Source: Urechidicola croceus (GTDB lineage Bacteria > Bacteroidota > Bacteroidia > Flavobacteriales > Flavobacteriaceae). From it: 64,000 nt of DNA. Within the stretch, counting starts at the first letter, position 1. Every line of letters starts with the position of its first letter. The stretch covers positions 192,001 to 256,000 of the forward strand of contig NZ_CP017478.1 in NCBI RefSeq assembly GCF_001761325.1, given 5' to 3'. Of this stretch, positions 18,510 through 27,510 are shown one piece after another. The translations under genes were made by a program, and so were the position numbers. Below the pieces are notes generated by a model that had not been told where the DNA came from, made no database searches, and saw nothing but the letters and a program-made list of their open reading frames with translations.

Positions 18510-18580
18510 AAGTGACTATAATTAATGGTTTAATTTTTAGTCAACCTATTTCAGGAAAGTTCATTTCTCAAATTGTTGGC

Positions 18581-19019
18581 AACGGATTAGTGTATGTTTC
18601 AGTGCGTAAAAGTACGCGGCAGATTTTCCGCTAGGAAAATCTGATGTTATAAAAGTGCGAAAACTTTGTGGATTGACCAAAAGTAAAGCATTGAATATAA
18701 ACAGTGTTGGGTTTTAGTGCGTTTTTCATTGTTATTTTCTGAGTCTGAGTAAAAATCCGCCGTTATGAGATTCAGCCGTGAGTGAGTTTCATTCCGTTAA
18801 AATTTTCCGTTCCAACTTTCAATTCCGCAAAGTTGAGTTTTCCGTTTCAACTTTTCACTCCGCAAAGACAGGCAAAATTTCCGTCGTTATTTTTCTCCGC
18901 TTTTTTGATTTTTTCCGTTTCAACTTTCAATTCCGCTGTAATTGCTCAAAATCTGTCAAATTTGAGTGAGTTTTTAAAGTTTTATATTCAGCGTAGATTT
19001 GTTTGTCAGCATTAAACCC
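18581..19019 (-). repeat. Gene-less cassette unit 30
   Basis: A-type site 18581-18708 and body 18709-19019, tags GGG/CCC. Like unit 15 with a few substitutions (ACAGGC, GTCGTTATT). Confidence 0.75.
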
Positions 19020-19147
19020 AACGGTTTAGTGTATGTTTCAGTGCGTAAAAGTACGCGGCAGATTTTCCGCTAGGAAAATCTAACGATATAAAAATGCGAA
19101 AACTTTGTGGATTGACCAAAAGTAAAGCATTGAATATAAACATTGTT
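19020..19147 (-). repeat. attC-like site, family A, serving a gene cassette
   Basis: Site of unit 31. Right end reads AAACATTGTT instead of AAACAGTGTT. Confidence 0.8.
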
Positions 19148-19157
19148 GTACGCAGTA

Positions 19158-19826
19158 TTATTCCGTTAAAAATTTCTCTGTGTAATCTAAAATTCCTTTG
19201 TGAATTCCATAATCCATTTCATCTCCTTTAATCACTTTTTTGTTCGTCTTTTTAAAGCACTTTATTAACTTTCTATATTCTCTGGTACTTTTGAATTTCT
19301 TGAATTGCCTTGTCTTAAAGTTGTTTAATTCCTCATTAGTATAGTTCCGAGTTTGAGTAAGATTTCCGCGTTTTAATTCCAAAACCCAATAATTGCTATA
19401 TGTATTTGGATATGTATATTGGCTTTTTAATTCTCCATAGGGAAGTAAAAGAAAACCAGTTTTCCAATCTACTTTTTTTCTTTTGGTTTCAGGAAATACA
19501 TTTTGAAAAACAGAAATAAGTTCAACTTTAAGGTCTTTACTCGTTTTATCTCTAACTTGGATTTTAATATCTACTAAATACAACTGATTTTCTATAATTT
19601 CAAATTCAGAAATATATCCTCTGTCTAAAGCACTTGATTCAATTTGAAGTTTTGGTTTCTTTTCAGGGTTTTCCGCAAAATAGTGTTCGAGTAAATAATC
19701 GAAAAGAATATATTCCTTTCCTTGAAATATAACTTTGTCTTTCATTTGAGTTGTCACAACTACGTTATCTACTTTAGCCATTCCTAAAGTCAAAAAGATA
19801 AATAATAGTAACAATGTTTGTTTCAT
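19158..19826 (-). CDS. Secreted hypothetical protein, 222 aa
   Basis: Sole gene of unit 31. Signal peptide MKQTLLLLFIFLTLGMA. The mature part mixes strands (EFEIIENQLYLVDIKIQVRD) with a basic helical C-terminus (LNNFKTRQFKKFKSTREYRKL). No catalytic motif and no lipobox. The ATG lies in the leader GTTGTACGCAATATG, 9 bp from the core. Not recognised. Confidence 0.6.
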   Translation of the reverse strand: MKQTLLLLFIFLTLGMAKVDNVVVTTQMKDKVIFQGKEYILFDYLLEHYFAENPEKKPKLQIESSALDRGYISEFEIIENQLYLVDIKIQVRDKTSKDLKVELISVFQNVFPETKRKKVDWKTGFLLLPYGELKSQYTYPNTYSNYWVLELKRGNLTQTRNYTNEELNNFKTRQFKKFKSTREYRKLIKCFKKTNKKVIKGDEMDYGIHKGILDYTEKFLTE

Positions 19827-19835
19827 ATTGCGTAC

Positions 19836-19958
19836 AACGGTCTCGGCTATGAGTAGTTGCGTGGGTTAGCACATAACTTTACAAGTACACACCAAACTGA
19901 AAATCCGCGAGGATTTTCAGAAGTAGGCGAGAACAAGCAATTACTTATAGCCATTGTT
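19836..19958 (-). repeat. attC-like site, family B
   Basis: Site of unit 32. Its final T and the next base form part of the stop codon (TAA on the - strand) of the small gene beside it; the core is GTTATGC. Confidence 0.85.
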
Positions 19959-20160
19959 ATGCGCTGGTTTTTTCGGTTAATTTTATATTCAGTTGTTTTG
20001 CTAATTCCGTAACATAATTCTTATGAGGTTTTCCGTCCTCAACCGAATTATAGTATTCGTTAAATATTCGTTCGCCATTTTTACGGTCAATTTCCAATTC
20101 TATTATTGCTCCACAAAGTTTTTCTCTTGGCGAGAACATTATTTCCTTTGATTCGGTCAA
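19957..20160 (-). CDS. Small hypothetical protein (start uncertain)
   Basis: At most 67 residues from a TTG. An internal ATG (20139) gives 60 residues, and the frame is open further upstream into the preceding gene. Its stop codon overlaps the R'' core of the attC-like site, so the recombination site supplies the terminus. The protein is helical, ending ELAKQLNIKLTEKTSA. It probably follows the DUF4304-like gene by translational coupling. No family recognised. Confidence 0.45.
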   Translation of the reverse strand: MTESKEIMFSPREKLCGAIIELEIDRKNGERIFNEYYNSVEDGKPHKNYVTELAKQLNIKLTEKTSA

Positions 20161-20194
20161 TTCAGATACAATTTTTCTACGGTCATTAAATCGG

Positions 20195-20626
20195 TCAAAC
20201 CACTTTTTTTACATCCGATTTCAGTTTTCCGATAATAAATTCGGCTGTTTTAGGATAATCAGCTCCTAATGAAAACCAATATTCTTTTCCGCTTGCTTTG
20301 TCATTTATTCTCTCTCGTATTTCACAGTCATATTCTTGAATAAATGCTTTTGGTTTTTGTTTGAAAGTTGATTCATATAATTCAGGCACAAAAACTCCAA
20401 TATTCACTGCGAAATTTCCATAAAGATTGGTTCTTATTCCTGGTATTTCAACTACACTGTCAAACTCATATTTAGCCATTTGAAAATTCACGACCTGAAT
20501 TATGCCATTTTCAAGAATTTTATTGTGAGTCCGACCTTTTTTCTTGAAGCCATCAGCTTTCAATTCCGAATGAACCAACTTTTGGATTTCGTCAAGTGTC
20601 TTTTTAAAATCGATTTTGTTCGTCAT
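20195..20626 (-). CDS. DUF4304-like protein
   Basis: 143 residues from the ATG at 20624-20626, which lies inside the cassette 18 bp from the core. The longer frame to 20743 would begin inside the neighbouring attC-like site and is rejected. The sequence fits DUF4304: a helical start, FKKKGRTHNKILENGIIQVVNFQ, then YGNFAVNIGVFVPELYE and a C-terminal WFSLG segment. The function of this family is unknown; members occur often beside toxins and in accessory DNA. First gene of a two-gene cassette. Confidence 0.65.
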   Translation of the reverse strand: MTNKIDFKKTLDEIQKLVHSELKADGFKKKGRTHNKILENGIIQVVNFQMAKYEFDSVVEIPGIRTNLYGNFAVNIGVFVPELYESTFKQKPKAFIQEYDCEIRERINDKASGKEYWFSLGADYPKTAEFIIGKLKSDVKKVV

Positions 20627-20643
20627 TTTCTCAACTTGCGCAT

Positions 20644-21091
20644 AACGTGTTTGTGTATGTTTCAGTGCGTAAAAGTACGCGGCAGATTTTCCGCTAGGAA
20701 AATCTAACGATATAAAAGTGCGAAAACTTTTGAACTTGACCAAAAGTAAAGCATTGAATATAAACAGTGTTGCCTTTTAGTGCGCATTTGAGTGTTATTT
20801 TTCGATTCTGAGTGAAAATCCGCCGTTATGAGATTTAGCCGTGATTGAGTTTTATTCCGTTATAATTTTCCGCTCCAACTTTCAATTCCGCAAAGTTGAG
20901 TTTTTCACAGCAACATATAATTCCGTAAAGTTGAGTTTTCCGTTTCTACTTTTCATTCCGCAAAGACTTGCAAAAATTCCATCGCTTTGATTTTTTCCGT
21001 AGTAACTTTCAATTCCGCTGTAATTGCTCAAAATTTAATTGAATTTTTAATATTTATAATTCCGAAAAATTTTGTTTTAAGCATTAAAGGC
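20644..21091 (-). repeat. Gene-less cassette unit 33
   Basis: A-type site 20644-20771 (TTTTGAACTTGACC sub-type) and body 20772-21091, tags GCC/GGC. Confidence 0.75.
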
Positions 21092-21219
21092 AACGGATTA
21101 GTGTATGTTTCAGTGCGTAAAAGTACGCGGCAGATTTTCCGCTAGGAAAATCTAACGATATAAAAATGCGAAAACTTTGTGGATTGACCAAAAGTAAAGC
21201 ATTGAATATAAACAGTGTT
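21092..21219 (-). repeat. attC-like site, family A, of unit 34
   Basis: By eye identical to the site at 49309-49436, which belongs to the duplicate cassette unit 67. Confidence 0.85.
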
Positions 21220-21390
21220 GGGTTTTAGTGCGTTATTCATTGTTATTTTCTAAGTCTGAGTAAAATTCCGCCGTTATGAAAGATTCAGTCGTGAATGAGT
21301 TTTATTCCGTCATAATTTTCCGTTCCAACTGTCAATTCCGCAAAGTTGAGTTTTCCGCTGTAACTTTGAATTACGCAAAGTTAAGTTTTT
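21220..21390 (-). repeat. Half of a gene-less body fused to a gene
   Basis: About 170 bp downstream of the gene at 21396 match the first half of the GGG gene-less body (GGGTTTTAGTGCG, CTGAGTAAAATTCCGCC and CAATTCCGCAAAGTTG modules). The match stops just before the stop codon. Unit 34 thus looks like a gene-less element into which a gene was placed, or the ancestor from which gene-less copies lost a gene. Confidence 0.65.
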
Positions 21391-21395
21391 ATTTA

Positions 21396-21689
21396 TTATT
21401 CTAAATTTATCCAATTTACTATTACTCCTGCAAAAATCATAAATCCATAAATTTGCCACCATTTTATTAAAAATGGAGTTGGTTTATAAAGATTTAAAAA
21501 TATTGAGTACATAAAACTAATGAAAGTTGCAAAAACAAAAATTACTAATGCACTAACAAAGGATTTTATTAATTCAAAGTCATATCTTATCAATTGGTAG
21601 ATGATTGAAAAAGCACTCAAAATAATTATTGGAGTATAATTAGTTTTAGTCTTTTTCAGTAAATCAACTCCAAAGTTGTTTTTTTTCAT
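21396..21689 (-). CDS. Small membrane protein, 97 aa (copy 1)
   Basis: Three hydrophobic segments (about residues 19-35, 40-62 and 74-92) after a basic N-terminus. It is probably an inner-membrane protein; the family is not recognised. By eye identical to the copy at 49613-49906. The ATG is about 90 bp inside the cassette, leaving a longer leader than most cassette genes. Confidence 0.6.
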   Translation of the reverse strand: MKKNNFGVDLLKKTKTNYTPIIILSAFSIIYQLIRYDFELIKSFVSALVIFVFATFISFMYSIFLNLYKPTPFLIKWWQIYGFMIFAGVIVNWINLE

Positions 21690-21781
21690 TTTTATTTAAT
21701 TTTCAATACCTGAATATTGCTTAACTTCTATTTTCAAATACTAAGGTGAATTGGCTCAGACAAGTTTATAGCATTAAACCC

Positions 21782-21905
21782 AACGTGTTTGTATAAGATT
21801 AGTTGCGTGGTTTAAGCAATAAATATAGCAAATAAATCACAGATAGAAAGTCCGCGAGGACTTTCGTAAATAGGCTATAATTAGCAATTAATTTTATACG
21901 GTGTT
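21782..21905 (-). repeat. attC-like site, family C variant
   Basis: Site of unit 35. Hairpin GAAAGTCC-GCGA-GGACTTTC, a compensated change from GAAAATCC/GGATTTTC. Confidence 0.8.
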
Positions 21906-21913
21906 GTAGCCAG

Positions 21914-22585
21914 TTATTTTTTCCGTTGCCACCATTTTCGATTTGGAATATTCTCCATTTTCACAGGTTTATCTTCTATTATTTCTCCGTTAAAATCCAA
22001 CAAATATTCATTGGATTCCCAATCAAAAAGCCTAATATGATTTCCCTCAATTTTCACCTCTTCTTTTCCGTCCATATTTATCCAAATATCTCGGGCTGAA
22101 AAAGTCCATTTTATATTTCCATCAAAATCAATTCTATGAATTCCAATTTCTCCTCTTAAAAGAATGTCGTTTTCTAATTCATAGAACTCAAAAATTTCAG
22201 CAATATCGGGTCTTATTTTCCAATTAACTTTTAAAGAATTCAAGTTTATAGAAATGATTGTAAAACCAAGACTTAAAATCAAATTGTCATTTTTGACTAT
22301 TACAGATTGACCTTCGTTGTCATTTTTCGTTTTTGGATATAGAATAAATGCTCCGTCGATTCCAGTTAATAGTAAACTTTTAATTGAACTATTTTTTTCA
22401 ATTACATCTATTTTAATTGCAGAATAGAAATTTCCGTTTTCAACAACTTCAATGATTGGAATTTTTCCTCCTAATTCAATTTTCTTGCTTTTAGCATTTG
22501 AACTTTCATATGATAAATCTATTTTCCATTTGTCATTCAAAATCGAAGTTTCGTGCTCAAAAAAGATATCTTTTGTTACTTCCAT
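21914..22585 (-). CDS. Hypothetical beta-rich protein, 223 aa
   Basis: Sole gene of unit 35. No signal peptide. Repeated strand patterns (SLLLTGIDGAFILYPKT, VIVKNDNLILSLGFTIISINLNSLKVNWKI, RGEIGIHRIDFDGNIKWTFSARDIW) look like incomplete propeller blades of PQQ or aryl-sulfotransferase-like folds. The basic tail is NRKWWQRKK. Function unknown. Confidence 0.6.
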   Translation of the reverse strand: MEVTKDIFFEHETSILNDKWKIDLSYESSNAKSKKIELGGKIPIIEVVENGNFYSAIKIDVIEKNSSIKSLLLTGIDGAFILYPKTKNDNEGQSVIVKNDNLILSLGFTIISINLNSLKVNWKIRPDIAEIFEFYELENDILLRGEIGIHRIDFDGNIKWTFSARDIWINMDGKEEVKIEGNHIRLFDWESNEYLLDFNGEIIEDKPVKMENIPNRKWWQRKK

Positions 22586-22628
22586 TTTTAAATATTCAAT
22601 TTCACGAGGATTTGCTTTAATTGGCTAC

Positions 22629-23086
22629 AACGGATTAGTGTATGTTTCAGTGCGTAAAAGTACGCGGCAGATTTTCCGCTAGGAAAATCTGATGTTATAA
22701 AAGTGCGAAAACTTTGTGGATTGACCAAAAGTAAAGCATTGAATATAAACAGTGTTCTCTTTTAGTGCGTATTTTGAGTGGTTTTTCCGTTTCTGAGTGA
22801 AAATCCGCCGTTATGAGATTCCGCCGTGAGTGAGTTTCATTCCGTTAAAATTTTCCGCTCCAACTTTCAATTCCGCAAAGTTGAGTTTTTCATAGCAACA
22901 TATAATTCCGTAAAATTGATTTTTCCGTTTCAACTTTTCATTCCGCAAAGACTGGCAAAAATTCCGTTGTTTAGTTTTTTTTCGTGACAACTTTCAATTC
23001 CGCTGTAATTGCTAAAAATCTGCCAAATTTGAGTGATTTTTTGTTATTTGTTATTCCGCTTAATTTTGTTTTTTAGCATTAAAGAG
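22629..23086 (-). repeat. Gene-less cassette unit 36
   Basis: A-type site 22629-22756 and body 22757-23086, tags CTC/GAG. Same body as units 27 and 58. Confidence 0.75.
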
Positions 23087-23508
23087 AACGGTTTAGTGTA
23101 TGTTTCAGTGCGTAAAAGTACGCGGCAGATTTTCCGCTAGGAAAATCTGATGTTATAAAAATGCGAAAACTTTGTGGATTGACCAAAAGTAAAGCATTGA
23201 ATATAAACATTGTTGTATTTTAGTGCGTATTTCATTGTAATTTTTCGATTCTGAGTAAAATTCCGCCGTGAGTGAGTTTTATTCCGTTAAAATTTTCCGT
23301 TCCAACATTCAATTCCGCAAAGTTGAGTTTTCCGCAGCAACTTTTAATTCCGTAAAGATTGGCAAAATCTCCGCCGTTATTTTTCTCCGTAGTTTTGATT
23401 TTTTCCGTAACAACTTTCAATTCCGTAGTAATTGCTCAAATTTGTAGAGTAGGAGTAGATTTAGTCAATTTTTTTATTCCGTGTAATTTAGTTTTAAGCA
23501 TTAAATAC
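23087..23508 (-). repeat. Gene-less cassette unit 37
   Basis: A-type site 23087-23214 and body 23215-23508, tags GTA/TAC. The only body whose gene strand stays open for 62 codons (23232-23420), through codons giving repeated motifs such as KLNFAELNVGTENFNG. Other copies break this frame, so a protein is unlikely, but a decayed coding origin is possible. Confidence 0.65.
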
Positions 23509-23634
23509 AACGGTCTCGTATAACCGTCAGTTACGGGTTAAAGTTAATTAATTTTCGGATTAAACACTGACGTTAGCAATTCCGAGTGGATTCGGACGTA
23601 GTCGAATCCGCCGTAATTGCGGTTATACATTGTT
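23509..23634 (-). repeat. attC-like site, family D
   Basis: Site of unit 38. Hairpin GGATTCG-n8-CGAATCC; outer arms as in the site at 1196. Confidence 0.8.
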
Positions 23635-23654
23635 GGCTACCGTACTTTTCTTTT

Positions 23655-24257
23655 TTAATCAATTCGATAAACATAATAAATTAGGGTTGAATTCTGAGGA
23701 ATATTTCCAACTTCCTTATTTCCATAACCCATTTCAGGAGCAATTTTTATTATTCGTAATTCTCCTTCCTTAATATTATTCAATCCTATCGAAAAACCTT
23801 TTATAAAGTAGCCTAATTCTCCTTTCAATGGTTGATTTCTTATAAATGAGTTGTCAAAAGGTTTTCCATTAATTAAATGACCGTCATAATGTAGTTTAAC
23901 AATGTCTTTATTATTGAATTCTGTCTTACCATAGAAATTTTCTTTAACTTTATTAATCCATAAACCGTCTGTAATTTTTTGCCAAACAATTTGATCTATT
24001 TTTTTTGGAAATTTCACCGATAGATTTTTTCCATTTTGACTTATTTTAATTTTTCTGATAATTCCATTTTTGCTATATTTTATTTTATATGACAAATTTT
24101 CATCTTCATCAAAAACTTTGTGGGTTCTTATTGGGATAAAATCATTTCTACTTATAAATTTTTCTGTTTTTGAGAAATTACCTTTGTATTTATCTTGTCC
24201 TCTTGTTAGATTTATTCCGATAAAAAATATTAATAAGATTAAATATTTGATTTTCAT
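23655..24257 (-). CDS. FKBP-type peptidyl-prolyl isomerase, exported
   Basis: 200 residues. Signal peptide MKIKYLILLIFFIGINLTRG. The N-terminal 100 residues are a lineage-specific strand-rich region. The FKBP domain covers about residues 115-200: VKLHYDGHLINGKPFDNSF, then GYFIKGFSIGLNNIKEGELR, IAPEMGYGNKEVGNIPQNSTLIYYV. This is the usual FKBP core, with the FD, the Y of MGYG and the IP turn near the active site. It would catalyse prolyl cis-trans isomerisation in the periplasm. Sole gene of unit 38. Confident in domain; client unknown. Confidence 0.85.
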   Translation of the reverse strand: MKIKYLILLIFFIGINLTRGQDKYKGNFSKTEKFISRNDFIPIRTHKVFDEDENLSYKIKYSKNGIIRKIKISQNGKNLSVKFPKKIDQIVWQKITDGLWINKVKENFYGKTEFNNKDIVKLHYDGHLINGKPFDNSFIRNQPLKGELGYFIKGFSIGLNNIKEGELRIIKIAPEMGYGNKEVGNIPQNSTLIYYVYRID

Positions 24258-24283
24258 ATTGAAATATTATTTTTATGGTAGCC

Positions 24284-24474
24284 AACGGTTTTGTATAAGA
24301 TTAGTGTGGGAGGTAGACAATCGAAAAATTGTCAGCCGAGCCACTAAGCTTATACTTATTTTATGTTTTTATCTTGTCGACCTAAAAATACTTAAATAAG
24401 TTTAAGCGGACATTGTAAATAGAGACAAAACTTTAGATGAACCCAAAAGCCCCACATTAATTTTATACGGTGTT
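24284..24474 (-). repeat. Long attC-like site (191 bp), singleton type
   Basis: Site of unit 39. Outer arms TTGTATAAGATTAGTGTGGG and CCCCACATTAATTTTATAC pair well, but the apical part is about 70 bp longer than in any other site, with hairpin GACAATC-GAAAA-ATTGTC and a long AT-rich loop. Long attC forms also occur in classical integrons. Confidence 0.7.
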
Positions 24475-24486
24475 GGCACAAGTTTT

Positions 24487-24963
24487 TTAATTATAAATTA
24501 TTCTCCCCTGATCGTGAGTTTCAAATTCAATAACAGTTGAGTTTTTAAAACCATAAACTTCTTTCAGTATTTCAAAAACTATTTGGTATGCCTTTTCTTG
24601 ATCGTTTCCAAGATTCAACGCGTAATTTGGTAATTCCTGAAATTCATAGTATTTAAATTCATTTGCAAACGAGAGTTTCTTAAAAGCCTGTTCTTTTTTT
24701 TTACTTTCAAATGGTATATTCAATGAAAAATTAAACTCATTAAATTCTGTTGCAGTTTGCTGAACTAATGCTCCATGGTTAATTTGAAATTCAACACCAT
24801 GATGAATAATTAAATTTATAATATATACATGATTTTTCTTTTCAAACCGTTCAGCAGTTCTTCTTAATATTTTTTTCAGCCCGGTATCTAATCTTTCAGT
24901 ATGAGATATTGCTCCAATTGAGATTCCTAGAGCATCTAAAAAATCAATACAAATATTTTTCAT
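24487..24963 (-). CDS. Hypothetical cassette protein, 158 aa
   Basis: Sole gene of unit 39. Soluble, no signal peptide; a helical N-terminus (LDTGLKKILRRTAERFEKKN) then strands (HVYIINLIIHHGVEFQINHG) and a C-terminal EFETHDQGRIIYN. The ATG is 23 bp from the core. No known family recognised. Confidence 0.6.
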   Translation of the reverse strand: MKNICIDFLDALGISIGAISHTERLDTGLKKILRRTAERFEKKNHVYIINLIIHHGVEFQINHGALVQQTATEFNEFNFSLNIPFESKKKEQAFKKLSFANEFKYYEFQELPNYALNLGNDQEKAYQIVFEILKEVYGFKNSTVIEFETHDQGRIIYN

Positions 24964-24985
24964 TATTCAGGGTTTAATTTGTGCC

Positions 24986-25108
24986 AACGGTCTCGGCTAT
25001 GAGTAGTTGCGTGGTTTAGCACTTAACCTTGCAAGTACACACCAAACTGAAAATCCGCGAGGATTTTCAGAAGTAGGCGAGAACAAGCAATTACTTATAG
25101 CCATTGTT
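24986..25108 (-). repeat. attC-like site, family B, of unit 40
   Basis: Carries the CTTAACCTTGC variant, shared only with the site at 44987, which belongs to the duplicate cassette unit 62. Confidence 0.85.
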
Positions 25109-25119
25109 GCCAGTAGTTT

Positions 25120-26181
25120 TTATTTATTCAACATTATTTTTATAGTTTCAAATTTCAATTCAGAATCGACTATTCTAATCATATAGACACCATTTGGTAA
25201 GTCATATAATTCTTTTGAGATTTTATTTCCGCTATATTTTTCTTTTAAAACAAGTGAACCATTAAAATCAAAAATTTGAATTTCATAATTATCTTCTTTT
25301 TCAAGATTGATATTTATTTTTCCTTTTGACGGATTAGGATAAAAAGAACTTACCAATTTAGATTTTTCAAAAACTTTTGGCTTGGTAACAACTCCAAATT
25401 CATCCATTAGTCCAGGTGTAACAACAATTGGATAAAAATTCATAGTTATATTGTCATTCGTAGCTTTTGTAATTACGTCAGACATTGAAAAGTCACTTAA
25501 TGGTTTTTCCAATGGTGGTGCATCTCCAATTAGCACTATCATTCTTTTATCATCAGATTTCCAAAAGTTCTCTTTTACACTTTGGAAGAAACCGTCATAA
25601 ACAGATTCTGGATAGTCATCCCCATTTGTAACTTTAATTCCTTTGATAAATTTCTTTGCTGATTCTAAATTAGTTTCAAAATTTTTGAATGAGTACCAAT
25701 CTTTGCCATCCGAGTTTTTATCCCCATAAAGTCCAATCGCAACTCTTATATTTTTATACTTATTTATAGAGTTTATTATTTCAGACAGTCCTTTCTGAAC
25801 ATTAGCAATATCATCTTCCATACTTCCTGTTTTGTCAATTAGAAATAGAATATCTGAATTGTCGACAGAATGTTTTTCTATAATGTATTTAATTTCATTT
25901 GTAATTAACTCTGAATTGACTAAAAGCTTAAGTTCACCTTTTGTTTCTTTTGCCAATTCAAAAAACTTATTTGTTGTGGTTGAGTCAATTATTTCTTTGT
26001 CGAATAGAGGCGGAACATAAATATTGACTTTATTTATTGAATCCAGAATTACCATAATTGAATCATTGTGCCTTTTTTGTAATTCTAAAAGCTCACTTTC
26101 GGTTAATTTTCTTTCCTTATCAATATTGCAAGAAGAGATTAGTAATATCAGAATTAGGATTGATAAATATCTAATGTTCAT
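25120..26181 (-). CDS. VWA-domain lipoprotein with Por-type tail (copy 1)
   Basis: 353 residues from the ATG at 26179-26181; the ATG seven codons upstream would leave a weaker signal peptide. The lipoprotein signal (LSILILILLISSC) is followed by a helical linker and a von Willebrand A domain with the metal site DKTGS in FLIDKTGSMEDD and the strand RMIVLIGDAPP. The last 75 residues, from FYPNPSKGKININ to the end, have the type-A sorting tail used by the type IX secretion system. A protein with both a lipobox and a T9SS tail could be a surface lipoprotein. Identical copy at 45121. Confidence 0.8.
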   Translation of the reverse strand: MNIRYLSILILILLISSCNIDKERKLTESELLELQKRHNDSIMVILDSINKVNIYVPPLFDKEIIDSTTTNKFFELAKETKGELKLLVNSELITNEIKYIIEKHSVDNSDILFLIDKTGSMEDDIANVQKGLSEIINSINKYKNIRVAIGLYGDKNSDGKDWYSFKNFETNLESAKKFIKGIKVTNGDDYPESVYDGFFQSVKENFWKSDDKRMIVLIGDAPPLEKPLSDFSMSDVITKATNDNITMNFYPIVVTPGLMDEFGVVTKPKVFEKSKLVSSFYPNPSKGKININLEKEDNYEIQIFDFNGSLVLKEKYSGNKISKELYDLPNGVYMIRIVDSELKFETIKIMLNK

Positions 26182-26388
26182 ATGGATTTTCGTTTTTCTC
26201 AAATTACTGGCAACGGTTTTGTGTATGGTTAGTTGCGTGTTTCAGCAACTAATTTAGTAAACAAAAACGAACGCGAGAAAATTCCGAAGGAATTTTCCAA
26301 ATAGGCAACGACCAAAGCAATTAATTATACACGTCTTAAGTTTGTATTTTATAAATTTATAGTATAAATCAGAAAGCACAAAAGAGAG

Positions 26389-26520
26389 AATTAAGGTTAG
26401 TATACACGGTGAAGCTTTAGACTTCGACAACATTGATAATCCTCTCTCTTTTTCTACTAAAATTTCGTTCAGTTCTGTGAGACCTAGATCTCGTTTTTAA
26501 GTTGTTGAAATCCTAGTAGT
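26389..26520 (+). ncRNA. Candidate IS110 bridge RNA
   Basis: Two stem-loops can be drawn by hand. Loop 1: outer stem AAAGAGAG (from about 26390) with CTCTCTTT (to 26452), inner hairpin GAAG-n7-CTTC (26411-26425); the left strand holds TATACACG (26401-26408), equal to the target bases left of the insertion, and the right strand CAACA (26428-26432), the complement of TGTTG right of it. Loop 2: stems CTACTA/TAGTAG and ATTTC/GAAAT, inner hairpin GAGA-n6-TCTC; the left strand CAGTTCT (26470-26476) equals the element's right terminus and the right strand TTAAG (26497-26501) is complementary to the CTTAA at its left terminus. This is the order reported for IS110 bridge RNAs: target loop, then donor loop. 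Confidence 0.7.
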
Positions 26521-26544
26521 ATGTACTTTCATAATTGTGTTCTT

Positions 26545-27510
26545 ATGGATAAAGATAAAAAAATTTATGGTATTGATATTAGTAAAAAGGTATTTGATGT
26601 GTACACTCAAGAAACGGGTCATCATCAGTTTAAAAATGATGAAAAGGGATTTGTTTTATTTGCTAAAAGATTAAAGAAAGGGAGTGTTGTTGTTATGGAA
26701 GCTACAGGCTATTATCACTATCGTCTTGCCCAATATTTGTATAAAAAAGGGATCTTGGTTTCAGTAGTAAATCCTTTATCGATTAAACGTTTTATTCAAA
26801 TGAAATTGGCCAAAGTAAAAACAGATAAGAGTGATGCTAAGGCTATCTGTGAATATGGTCAATCCAATGAGCTTAGTATGTACACAGCACTTACTGACGT
26901 ACAGAGTGAATGCTTGCAGTTATTTAGATTATTGGATACTTATTTAAAAAAGCGTACAGCCACAAAGAACAAAATTCATGGAGAAAAAGTATTAGGCGAA
27001 CCTTCCAAATATGTTTTTAATTCTTTAAAGCGAGATTTAAAGCATTTAAATAAAGAAGTCAAAGGGATCGAAGATAGACTATTAAAGTTGGTAAAAAAGG
27101 AGCAACAAGATCAATTGACTTTATTGAAAAGCATTCCAGGAATGGGCATGAAAACTGCTTTATTTTTGATTGTGGTGACGGACGGATTTAAGAAGTTCGA
27201 CAATGCATCACAGTTATGTAGTTATGTGGGAATAACACCCACAATCAGGCAATCTGGAAGCAGTGTGAAGGGTCGGAGTAGAATAAGTAAAGTGGGAAAT
27301 AAAAAATTGCGAAATCTATTATTTTTATGTGCATTTTCGGCATGTAAATATAATAAGGCTTGCAGAGAAATTTATGAACGAATAGTAAACAAAGGAAAAA
27401 GTAAGAAATTAGCCTTAATAGCAGTGGCCAATAAATTGCTGAAACAAGCATTTGCCATAGCGAAATCAGGGAATCCTTATGATGAAAAATATGTATCGAA
27501 ATTGAGTTAA
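26545..27510 (+). CDS. IS110-family transposase (DEDD + serine)
   Basis: 321 residues from the ATG at 26545; an ATG eight codons upstream (26521) directly follows the bridge-RNA stem. The N-terminal RuvC-like DEDD domain shows IYGIDISKK, VVMEATGYYHY and KTDKSDAKAI. The C-terminal Tnp2 domain shows SIPGMGMKTA, CSYVGITPTIRQSGSS and GNKKLRNLLF, containing the family's catalytic serine region. It would recombine donor ends and target under guidance of the upstream RNA. Apparently intact. Confidence 0.92.
   Translation: MDKDKKIYGIDISKKVFDVYTQETGHHQFKNDEKGFVLFAKRLKKGSVVVMEATGYYHYRLAQYLYKKGILVSVVNPLSIKRFIQMKLAKVKTDKSDAKAICEYGQSNELSMYTALTDVQSECLQLFRLLDTYLKKRTATKNKIHGEKVLGEPSKYVFNSLKRDLKHLNKEVKGIEDRLLKLVKKEQQDQLTLLKSIPGMGMKTALFLIVVTDGFKKFDNASQLCSYVGITPTIRQSGSSVKGRSRISKVGNKKLRNLLFLCAFSACKYNKACREIYERIVNKGKSKKLALIAVANKLLKQAFAIAKSGNPYDEKYVSKLS

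Larger units (their letters stand above)
17207..18563 (-). mobile_element. IS3-family element, copy 1
   Basis: 1357 bp. Imperfect terminal repeats (TGTATTATACTGAAATAGG outward against TGAACTTTCCTGAAATAGG), flanked by a TTT duplication (17204-17206 and 18564-18566). It carries orfA and orfB overlapping by frameshift, like the IS150 group. Inserted in unit 29. Confidence 0.9.

Noticed and set aside
20627-20743. N-terminal extension of the DUF4304-like gene
   Set aside because: The extension lies in the neighbouring A-type site and the same residues appear in other ORFs crossing A sites (for example near 33900).
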